Positions 47,144 through 57,065 of a stretch of DNA of 64,000 nucleotides are shown here, piece by piece. Every line of letters begins with the position of its first letter. The stretch's first letter is position 1. The translations under genes were made by a program, and so were the position numbers. The notes below the pieces were generated by a model. It saw nothing but the letters and a program-made list of their open reading frames with translations. It did no database searches and was not told where the DNA came from. Origin of the DNA: Entonaema liquescens (lineage: Eukaryota; Ascomycota; Sordariomycetes; Xylariales; Xylariaceae); assembly GCA_902805475.1 (NCBI GenBank), contig CADCSX010000005.1, positions 2,925,501-2,989,500 on the forward strand. Reading direction: 5' to 3'.

Positions 47144-48028
47144 TGGCCAGTGTATCTCAAGTGAGATCGTTCGTATGAAGTGTCCTCACCTTCCAAATCC
47201 TTCGGTGTAACCAGTGTCTACTAGATTACGAGATAGCCAATAAAACCACAAAAAGGCGAATTAGAGGGTGACTGCATGTTAGAAAGCGTTTGCGTAATAG
47301 CACTCATCACTCTAACGCAACTACACGGGCAGTACCTAGTTGACTTTCCGTCCGGGTTTATCCCGTATGCCCCGATGACAATGTTTTGATGAGGCCTAAA
47401 TATTGACACCTAGGCAAAGTCCTACTAAGTGCAAGTGCAACAAGGTTACCTGAAGGATTAAAAGTCTCAATTGGTGTGCCTGTTGTAAGCAGGTTGCCGT
47501 CGGATTACCACGCCATAAAGCGTGCTTTGGTGGCGGCTGTGAGCTCCAATGGTTGTGTTGCTTTCCTATCCCATAAACAGCCTTAAGAAGATAAGGATGG
47601 CTCCTGTACGTCTCTGGCCAGACTGGCCCCCATGGGGCCTGCCGATCTTGATTACTTGGAAGCAGGTGGGTGGGTATATACTCATCAAACTGGTGCATGT
47701 AGAGAGTCCCATAGGCCGATGTACCAGCCACAGTGATACAGCTACCATCCACATATTTCGGAATGGAAAATCATGTAGTAAGATGAATTCTGTGTACCGA
47801 AACGAGATATTTAACCTATTGGTCCATACTCCATTAATATGCCGCGTGACGAACTAAAGAAAAGAGACAATTCTGCACGGTGCTGGGGTTAATATCGAAG
47901 CTATCAATATATATCAGAAGGATTTCTGCTATGCATTCATGGTTAGCAAGTACAAGCGCCACAATATATAGAGTGTTTCTCAACCAAGTATTTGTGTATA
48001 AGGTTTTATCCCGGGAAGAACGGTACCA
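47144..48028. other. intergenic, right flank of the retroelement island
   Basis: No supported gene. An unrecognised minus-strand ORF at 47396-47752 (about 118 codons, containing DEYIPTHLLPSNQDRQAPWG and KAVYGIGKQHNHW) looks more protein-like than chance but lacks a clear ATG start and any domain I know; it may be a gene fragment. The dyad ATCTCAAGTGAGAT lies at 47154-47167. Confidence 0.3.
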
Positions 48029-48172
48029 GTGCTGTCTAGACAAGTTCGACAAAGCACCTTTAAGGGATATACCGCATATTAATTAAGGAATCGGGAAGTG
48101 ACCAAGGACCATTCGGAAGTATCTCCGGATAATACTCCCTTAAGGGTACTGCGTCAAACTTATGTAGACAAT
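48029..48172. mobile_element. degenerate, shortened copy of the 7.6-kb MITE
   Basis: The left arm (AGTGCTGTCTAGACAAGTTCGAC..., about 48029-48096) and an inverted right arm (about 48135-48172, ...TTATGTAGACAATATT) match the arms of the element at 7608-7913. Many differences are C/T or G/A transitions (ACACAAGTTCGAC to ACATAAGTTTGAC). The centre is shorter, giving about 145 bp. It is an older or mutated member of the same family. Confidence 0.75.
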
Positions 48173-49643
48173 ATTAATAAGATTATTTATAGCAATTTCT
48201 TTCTCGTAACAATACTGTTGCACGACGTCCAGTTAGGACCGATACCGCGGCATCCAAAGTATTATAGATACGCTTGCTGTAAAACGGCGACAATCCCATA
48301 ATACTATTTGATGAAGGGGAAGTACTATTCCCCGGCCACGTGAGAATATTGAAGTTAGGTACCTACTACTATTAGTAATGCACCTCTCTACCCAATATCA
48401 CTAACTGTAGTTTAAGAAAAAACTCAAACTCAAAGCACATAATAGGTAATACTGGGATGGTTATGTCATGTGGCAAAGCAGGTGAGGATACAACTTCGTC
48501 GTTCCGCAAGGAACTCTAATTAAGGCAGCTCTGAAGTCAGAGCTATACATACAAAATAGCTTCTTTGTTCTAAGTAGTAAGGGGGTCTCAAGTGAGACCC
48601 TGACAGGTTATAATGATATAGACTCAGATACCTATTCTACCTATGTATCATTGGTGACGAATAGTCTAAGATAAGATCTAATATTAAGGAGAATGAATAT
48701 TAAATTCCTAATTCTCATGAACAGCGCATCTTAGTCTACATGTTTATGAAGTTATAGCAGTGTTAAGTCTTTGCATGCAAGATATCTAAGACAAGGGAAA
48801 CCTCCAGCACCTAAGTACTTAATGTACAGTCATATACTTCTCTGGTTGGGCGAAAGCTCCTCTCAAAGCAACGAAGTTGCTTCCAGGATTTTTGCACAAT
48901 CTTGTAGTTAGAGAGAGAGATACTGGGTACATAGATGCATAATATATCGCAATAACTTATTAAGTGAGTCTACCGTACGCATGAATAATCATAACTTATC
49001 ATTGCCTGTATTATGAAACGAACTGTCATGTTTCTGACATACTGCCAAATGTTGAGAACGGCTTTCGTTGTTGACAATGACGTATAATTAAAAGTTGAAT
49101 TCTAATTGGAGAAATACGTGCATGCAGCGGTAAGATCTATTGGTGAAACTATAGCATTCTCTTTGCTCCTGTAAGTTATCACAATTTGGAGTTTCAATGA
49201 CATAGGTAGTGGATATATGATATATTTACTGAGAACAAATGTGCGCAGCCCATTCGATACACATTGCTACGTAGTATGAGAAATGGAGCCGCGGCGTCAA
49301 GTTTATTAATCCCCGACCCATACAAGACATGTAAACTGTTTATTATTTGATTAAATTACGGTTCTCTTCGTTAATTGAATGTTTACAGAAATCGCCAACA
49401 TTTGAGACGATCTAGATGAGTATAATGATCATTTGCTCACAGTGACGACATCACCGGCAAGACTCCGAGTCTCAACAACAGAATGGTGATAATAAAAACC
49501 AGTAGATGTACCTGCATGTAGTATCTACTATAGTTTCTGATTTATATCAATTAATCGCTTAATTGAAAGCTTATTCGTAAACTTAACATTTTAGTTTTCT
49601 CCCATCATCTACTTTCTTTCTCATAATTCTCGATAAACTCACT
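48173..49643. other. intergenic, aquaglyceroporin upstream region
   Basis: No supported gene over 1.4 kb. It holds a perfect dyad GGGTCTCAAGTGAGACCC at 48583-48600. A TTTTCTCCCATCATCTACTTTC pyrimidine-rich stretch just before the ATG at 49644 may mark the transcription start region. Confidence 0.4.
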
Positions 49644-51271
49644 ATGTCACCTCAAGAGGGGTCGCTCGGTGAGCGTTTGAAGTCTAATAAAAACCCTCTA
49701 AGACTGTTTCATAGATTTCCGAGTGACAATAATTACGAGACAGACGAGTATGAGTGCGATAAACTTAATCGCGGCCGACAGCGCCTTGGTCTGGACGGAA
49801 ACTGTACTGCTCGCCCTGGAGAAGCCCATCCTGAAGACTTTATGTGGAGCAGAATACGATTGGTTCTCAGGGAACCATTCTTAGAATTCTGGGGCTGCTT
49901 CATCATGGTGTTGATGGGAAATTCAGTTATTGCTCAAACTTATCTGAGTAATAAGGAGTATGGCAGTTGGATTAATATTTGCTTTGGGTCAGGTCACCAC
50001 TTTTTCAAATGCCATCTTTTCATGGGTTAGCTAATGCAGTACAGGTGGGCGTGCGGTATCGCCTTTGGTATATATGTTGCAGGTACGGCGACCCAACCTC
50101 TCAACGAGACTACCTACCTATCTAAGGCACTTAGGAGGTAGGTAACTTAAGTAAATTTTATTCTTACTCAGATACTAGGTGACTCCGGAGCATATCTAAA
50201 TCCCGCGGTAACACTCAACAATTGTCTTTTTCGAAGATTACCCCTGAGGCGTTTCCCTACCTATGCCGCTGCTCAGCTCCTCGGAATGTTCTGTGCTGCA
50301 GGCGTGGTATATGCGAATTATATATCCGCGTTTGATAACTGGGAGGGTAGAGGGATCCGTACTATCCCACCGAATGAGAAATCAAGTGCCAATATATTCT
50401 GCACATTTCCTGCAACCTTTGTGCCTAAAGCAAGCCAATTCTTCTCCGAGTTTATAGCCAATTTTGTTTCCATGTTTTGCATATTTGCAATGAGAGATGA
50501 GAATGGGGCCGATCTGGTAAGAATATGCTTAGCTGTCTGTCATGTCACTACCTAATCCTGGCTGACTTCATTCATAGAAAGGGGGTGGATGGTTTGTCTT
50601 GGCCTTATTCCTCCTAAATATAGTAATGATAAGTAGTTTCGGATGGGAGACAGGGTGAGCATACCTCGTGGTTTTGACGATTCGCCTTACTTGGCTGACT
50701 ACCTATATATGTACAGTTCGCCTATCAACCCAGCCCGTGATTTGACAGGGAGGATCTGGTTGACGATCCTCGGCTATGAGGGCGCATGGTCAGCCTTTGA
50801 AAACTATTCTTGGGTGAGTACTTATTCATATTTATCTTAGAAAACACTAATACCCATCTAAACATGGCTTAGATTCCAGTTGTGGTGCCCTTTATTGCCA
50901 CTATGAGCGGGGCTATCGCATATGACATGTTCATATATACCGGTGATAGTCCCATCAACACTACCTGTTTAGGGCTCAACTCCTTATGCTCTAAGATCTG
51001 CGGGCGACGCAAGAAGCGACAAGTGGACGAGGAAAACAGGGGGGATAGATGTGATTATGAAAATGTTGACTTATTCGGGTCGACTGAGGATAGGGGAGCT
51101 GAAGAGAGGAAAGAAGATTTAAGAAGACAGTCAACGACGAACAAAGATACGGGCTACGATAAACCTCAGGACGGTGACAAACTGGAAAATAAGACAAGCA
51201 GAAACACTGGTTACGACGGTAGAAAACAGCTATCTCTAGAGGAATGTTTTACAGGTATGGATAGCGGCTAA
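49644..51271 (+). CDS. aquaglyceroporin-like MIP-family channel
   Basis: Major intrinsic protein that conducts water and/or small polyols such as glycerol across the plasma membrane. Six exons: 49644-49987, 50045-50082, 50179-50516, 50578-50654, 50717-50813 and 50873-51271, with phases consistent throughout, giving 430 aa. The first pore motif is LNPAVT (N135), the second INPARD (N270), and Asp after the second NPA-R is typical of glycerol-facilitator-type pores. TM1 (EFWGCFIMVLMGNSVIAQ) and WACGIAFGIYVAGDSGAYLNPA are clear. A long hydrophilic N terminus (about 75 aa) and a C-terminal tail of about 115 aa rich in charged residues are as in fungal aquaglyceroporins. Exon 2 is a 38-nt micro-exon, and intron 1 has a non-standard GTCAGG donor. 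The residue before the second NPA is Ser-Pro (GSPINPARD) where GYAINPARD is usual. Confidence 0.9.
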
Positions 51272-54200
51272 TTCTGAAAAACAACAACCACCACAACAGA
51301 ACGAATCTGAAAACTCATAATTGCCGGGTAGCTAGTAAACACGGGTAGTGTTCATTCTAGACTGAGCATTTTTACTACATCGCGAGTAGACCATGTACAA
51401 TATGTCTTCCACTGTAATATATTCTCTACAGATTGGGTTGTAGAAGGAAGACAATGATGATCGGAAGGACATTTCGCGATATAATTTGGTCTCGTCGCTT
51501 CTACGGCCCACAAGGGGTAGTTTAGCGATGTTAAAAATACCACGCGCCAAGATGTTCATCTGTAAATCATACGCTTATCTGGGTAGTTGATCCTACCCAA
51601 GTGAATATGCCATAGCTACCTCATAAGCGGTTAAGCGGCTCTTCGTGCAAGAATGTGAAAAATTGATTCCTAGTATTCTTCTGAAAGATGCAGCAGTAGG
51701 TATATCGGTCATGCCGTCGAAGATATTATGAAACGACGCATCATTCCTTGCTTACTATTAAGAATGGCCGGCTGCAGTCCCGAGAAAAAAATACGATGAT
51801 GTATTGGGATATGCCAGGACAATGTTTTACAACCCAGTTGGACGTTAGACGTTTGAGCAAACCAAGGGATTGGCTCCTGCGTAATTTGCGTAATTAGAGG
51901 CGGTTGTCCCGAACCACTCGCTCGGGAATTAGGGGTGGGTACACATTAAATGAAGATACCAATCAAGCACGCTTCACCCTCCCAACAGCGAGATCGAGTG
52001 ATGGACAACTTGTATACCTCTTTGAGACGATAGCTATTATTTTTAAGAGCTGTCAGACAATTAACGCAAGGGTCTAGACGTGTAATGAGCTTGGGCCATT
52101 CACGATCGATTATAGCCAAGACAATAACGGGCAGGGAGTCCGAGAGCTTGTCCAAGTAGCCAAGCATTTATCAGAAGCGCCAGTGTCACACCGCATTACC
52201 GCCCGACATTAAGTAACTTGAAACAGCTGCCATGGGATCCTATCAGTGCGATTGGATTTTGCATAGTTGTGGTGCTGGATCCGATGGTTTTTTACCCACT
52301 GAGTGGTTGACAGGTTGGCATCCGTGGCCTTGGGGCAAAGGCTGATGTTGATAGTGTGTATGTGTTGGTTGCAATTATCCACTTGGTATTTGGGGGTGAC
52401 ATCTCCTCGGGCCCCATTGTTCGTTCCAATCATTCGTGAACTTTTCCAATAATCTATCAGTCTTCTCGAAACTCGTTCGATCCTACTGTAGTTTGCGTGT
52501 GCATATTTACGTAGCAGTAGGACGGACGATGGAAGGGGTTTTATTACACTGGCCATCCATGATCCAGAACACCGGGACAGGTGTCTATTTTGGTATCGAC
52601 CGTTCATAGCCTATGGCTGGTAAAGTTTATGGTCGGGGTTACGGAGTGTGTAATATATTTGTGACACGTCATCTCCACGTTGGTATGCATGTTGGTGTAA
52701 GGGAGAAATGGCCCGTGATGTTAGAGATAGGAGAACTACGACTCAACTCAAATTGGTGGGGAATATCTGTTACCAGGTATCTGGGCTGTCATCAAAAGAT
52801 ATATCTGTTTCTTTTATTCGTTCCATTGGTCGTTTCGACTGGCTTCCTGAAATATTTTGGACTTTGCTATGTATCGCATCTTTACCAACCATGTTCCTTT
52901 GGAACCTGGGTAGCATTTTTGTCCTTTTTGAAGGGATGGTGCTTGTTGACCTACTTATCTTGCTTTTGATATTCGTATTCTACGATGTCTCCCATCACCA
53001 CAATGCATTACAACAGGGTTGTAAAAAGTTAAACATCATTCTCAACTACCGACTAACCCCGTCAATAGTTTCAAAGATCACGGGGATCTCAAGATGGGGG
53101 CGAAAATCTCGTCATGTTTGCACGCTGAAACAACCGAAGTGGATTGTTTCTTGGCTCAACTTCTCGATTGATAAAAACGTCATTATCATAGTCTTCAATT
53201 CACCCGGAAATCTACGGCCTATGAAGGGGAAAATCATTCTTAATATTGTAAATTTTTTTTTTCTTTTTTGCTAATTGTATAACTCTACGGACAGGCCTTG
53301 ATATGCCTCAGGTTTCATCTTATTGGTTTTATTTAAGCGCGTTTTGCACGACCCTCCATTAAGTACATGCCTAATGTATGCAGATGCAGATGATATTTCT
53401 CGGGACCAGCTCGGAGAGCTCAATCCGTCGAACCGTAAGTATCACAATCTATATTACCTCCACCATTAACTGCAGGTGAACACAGTCGGTATCTCATGAC
53501 ATAGAGTGACATTTCTTTTCTTCCAAGTTTGCCTCACGTCCAAATGCACGAGTCGCTTCTGACGTTCTAAATAATCCAAATAATGGCATAGAACCAAAGA
53601 GTGGAAAAGTATAAATTAATAAGAGCGATATTCGGCATAGCACTGTAGTTGATAGATTCTCCTACTGAGTTAGTTTCGATCTTTACAACTATAGTAGAAC
53701 AATGTTAAAAAGAGATTTCATAAGTAGCAGGTGGTAATAGACCGCAATGCAGAATCCTTATGACTGGAAAATCCTACTTTAAATCACAATACTTAAACGA
53801 ATATAATATGTTGATTTTCAACATACGAGACTTCACAGTTATCGCCGATCGGAAAAAGGAACAAAAGCTCGGATTTTATACCGGCAGTTTTATCCATTTC
53901 GCCCGTTCCATGTCGGCCCCCTTTTCTCTGCTCTCCCCCCACTTTGGTTCCAACAGGACGGGAAAAGCACCACATCAGATGTTTAACTAAATTTTAATTG
54001 GTTCCAAGTTATAACCCCCCAGAGTTATGTCTCGAGTAATAACGTTCCCCAAGAAACTAGGTATTCTCTCCGCTATGCTATGTGTGTACTGGTTCGCCCA
54101 TCTCGCGATCTATGGTCGTAGGCATGCCATTACCCGAGTACAACTATGCTTTTGCATTTCTCGTATAGGCAACTTTACCGAACCCTCCAGGTCTTACGCT

Positions 54201-55110
54201 GTCCCAAGGATCCATCTTCCATTTTGCAGGCATGTCGAGTTGCCTAAACTGTGCTAGGCTGATTTGCTCATACCGACCAAGTGGGATCAGGCAGAGCAGG
54301 CAAAGCAGGCAAGTTAGCAGCTGGGGAAGGTCTTGGAATGACTGCTGTTTCTTACCATCCTGACTTAGGCTTGGTTTCGGTCAACTGTCCCAATTGTACG
54401 TTTTTTAATGAGCCTAATGTCTAGGGACATGGGGAACTAGTTCCGGTTGAGCGGTTCCTAAGGTCATTCGGTATGGAGGAAGGGTTGCACGTGTATCAAT
54501 CAAACAGCAATGATCCAACGCAGATCACCACAAGCCAGGATAGCACCGCATGTACATTCGGAATATAGTACCTATGTACTCAAGGTCCCAAGGGTGTGGT
54601 TCGTTTTCTTACCGGCTCAAGCTGTTGGCGCCCTTCGCCACCGCTCCGCTGCTACCCACGTACAGTCAGTCGTATGTGTGGATTTTGGCTTTGCATTCTT
54701 TTCTATCTAAGCGTTAACAACGCCATGTTCGTCATACCCAATCTCCTAGTCTAACGAGAAATATGCTTTGTTTCGACTAGTTGACCACAAGCGTATCTGC
54801 TCCGAGCGATCTTGCCCTATACTACGGATCTGTATAGACTAGGTAGTTATCGGTTAAAAAAAAAGAAGCAATTAAAAAAAGGATCCCAGGTAGGCATTCG
54901 GCCACGAGCTGGACACGCCGTGGCGTTTGCTTAGGTCTTACACTAGCGCGCGAACCGGCCTCTTGGTAAATCAAGCTTCGTCGAATCGTGTAAATTGTGC
55001 TTGGGTACCACTTACTAAATCCCGGTGACCTCTTCGCTGGAAATTGGGGTCCTGGGTTTGTTCATCTCTTAGCCATCTTCCAACTTCCCAGATGTTCCGC
55101 CCGTCGAAAC
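51272..55110. other. long gene-poor interval
   Basis: 3.8 kb without a supported gene. A plus-strand ORF at 52708-53274 (188 codons) is hydrophobic in its middle (LPEIFWTLLCIASLPTMFLW and VLVDLLILLLIFVFY) and could encode a small membrane protein, but I see no family motif and it overlaps other open frames. Minus-strand ORFs at 51946-52167 and 52209-52607 show no domain. Short CAGGCA/CAGGCAAAG repeats lie near 54288-54312. An A-rich run is at 54855-54880. Confidence 0.35.
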
Positions 55111-56091
55111 ATGTCCGGGTCTTTCGCTTCCAACCAGAACATGGACTCCGATATCACCATAGATGACGATGATCCGTTTGCGTCTCCCGAAGATGAATTA
55201 TACCAGCACTCGTCGCCTGCGATGTCGACGTCGGCGGATAGTCCAACCCGTTCCGAAGGCGAGCGCATAGACTGTCTTGTTCGAAGAATGAGCAAACAGA
55301 CGTTGGTGCGAGAATCGCTACTTGCGTCAGCAATCGAGTCGCGAGGCTATGAAGCCAATTCCGACCTGCCGGGTCTAGGTAATCTAGCTAATCTAGAGCC
55401 GATGCAAGTAGAGACGCAAATACCGCCTTACGTACCCGAGCCTTCGAATGAGTTTGCCTCTAGTCACCCTCCATCTCAATATCCGAGCGGCCAGTACACT
55501 ACACAATTATTACCGCCCCAGCATTTGGATAGAATAGCAGATCGACCTAATTATCCGATTATGGACGGAGGCTTGGCCTCTAGCGTCTCTCCCGAAGATA
55601 AACAACGGCAGCCCGAAACGAATTTTAGCAGTCGCTTCCCAAACCTTCGCAGATACGACCTAATGGCGAGGATGATCGACAACGAAGAGCAATGTAATAT
55701 ACATATACCGAGGTCAACCGCTCTAATTCCAGCATCTCGACTGCCCTCTTCAGCCGATCCCGTACCTTCCGCTAGTCCCTCCAAGCGTAGTGGTCGGCCG
55801 ATACCATACGATAATAACACGGTGTTAGAGGTCGACGAGGCGATTTGCACGCAGGCTGAAGAGGAAGTGCCTAGTGAGATTCTTGGTCTAAGGGATGCTC
55901 GCGGCCCGGAAGGCATTAGAAAACTGGGACATCTCAAATATAGAACATCATTAGAGACGGCTATGCGGTGCAAGAACATGAGGAAGAGCGCACCGAGGAT
56001 GCGGAGGAGACCCAAGCAAAAGGAGGCACCAAAGAATCCTGCAATAGACCCGGCATCAGCAACGACTCCGACGAGCTCGACGGCGACATGA
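55111..56091 (+). CDS. conserved-looking, mostly disordered hypothetical protein (326 aa)
   Basis: Single exon; the first true ATG is 55111 (the open frame extends further upstream without an ATG). The N-terminal third is Asp/Ser-rich (SDITIDDDDPFASPEDEL) with a short helical stretch (RIDCLVRRMSKQTLVRESLL). The middle is Pro/Gln/Ser-rich, with one ordered-looking segment (FPNLRRYDLMARMIDNEEQC). The C terminus is strongly basic (RMRRRPKQK) and could be a nuclear localisation signal. No membrane helix, signal peptide or enzymatic motif. Coding bias looks real: no long competing frame carries a domain. I do not recognise the family; a nuclear or regulatory role is only a guess from the basic tail. 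Confidence 0.6.
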   Translation: MSGSFASNQNMDSDITIDDDDPFASPEDELYQHSSPAMSTSADSPTRSEGERIDCLVRRMSKQTLVRESLLASAIESRGYEANSDLPGLGNLANLEPMQVETQIPPYVPEPSNEFASSHPPSQYPSGQYTTQLLPPQHLDRIADRPNYPIMDGGLASSVSPEDKQRQPETNFSSRFPNLRRYDLMARMIDNEEQCNIHIPRSTALIPASRLPSSADPVPSASPSKRSGRPIPYDNNTVLEVDEAICTQAEEEVPSEILGLRDARGPEGIRKLGHLKYRTSLETAMRCKNMRKSAPRMRRRPKQKEAPKNPAIDPASATTPTSSTAT

Positions 56092-57065
56092 TTTCGGTTT
56101 ATTCTATTTTTTTTTTTGTTTTACGGTTTGCTTTCGTGCTATCATATATACCCCAGGGCAGGAGGCAGGCGTTTAGTGGTTGGGTTACGGCAACGAGAGG
56201 GAATTGCATCACATCTGGGAGCTATTGGTTTGTGGGGTTATGTGGGGTTGAACTGGGCATACGGGAGCGTCGATAGCATTTGACTTGGCGTTGGGGGCAT
56301 ACGGATTCAAGCCGTTGAAAGGCGGCTGCATGGGTTTGCGCGAAGTACACGAATTGCTCCCCATGATTTAATTTCAGAAGGGGTTTGGGTGCAAGACGGT
56401 TTGGGAGTCCGTCATGTGTCTATATACGATGCTATTTTACACGTATATATATGACATGATAGTGTGTCTGCGATTTACATACAAATGCCAGTTGAGAGCA
56501 ATTCTACCTGCTTAGCTTGGGCTGAAGCCCAACGTCTTAGTCGAATAGCTCTCAAAACAATCAATCAATCTCAATTATAATTAAGCGCGGATATCGCTTA
56601 GGTCATTTCGATTGTGAACCAGCTCAACGGTTTTGTTTCGTACTCTTGGATCGGGTTGTAATTTCATCTCAGGTATGTTGGCGGCGCAGTTCGGGTACCT
56701 TGCATCCGTTACCGAAGCATAAAAATTTATCGCAAGTCCTGTCAGTTTAACTACCATGGGGCGATTATCGATCTCTGGTTCCGCGTATACAATTTGTATA
56801 CTAAATTTCAAGAAGCTAGCTGCTGAGTCGAAGATAGTTTTCAGTCTTCTTTTCATAACTATTATATCAAGTCACGATTTGGTAAAGAAACAAAGCAAAG
56901 CCTTCAGAACTTCATAATATTTATACATCTAAATAATCCGAAATAACTCTATGAGAACTTTTAATATCTATCATCTTTTCTTCATCATACATTCCTTTCC
57001 ATAAGTATTCCCAATATTCAAAGACTTTACACCCCTGGACGCCACCAATTCCCCACTCCTTTCCC
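56092..57065. other. 3' region of PKS and unknown gene; possible small ORF 56581-56856 (-)
   Basis: Between two convergent genes. A minus-strand ORF of 91 codons (56581-56856) starts with a true ATG (MKRRLKTIFDSAASF...) and ends NRNDLSDIRA. It has no signal peptide or known domain and could be a small gene or PKS trailer sequence. Nothing else is supported. Confidence 0.3.

Noticed and set aside
54997..55110. Upstream extension of the 55-kb gene
   Set aside because: The extended frame begins at GTG, not ATG; the first ATG is at 55111 in a suitable context.
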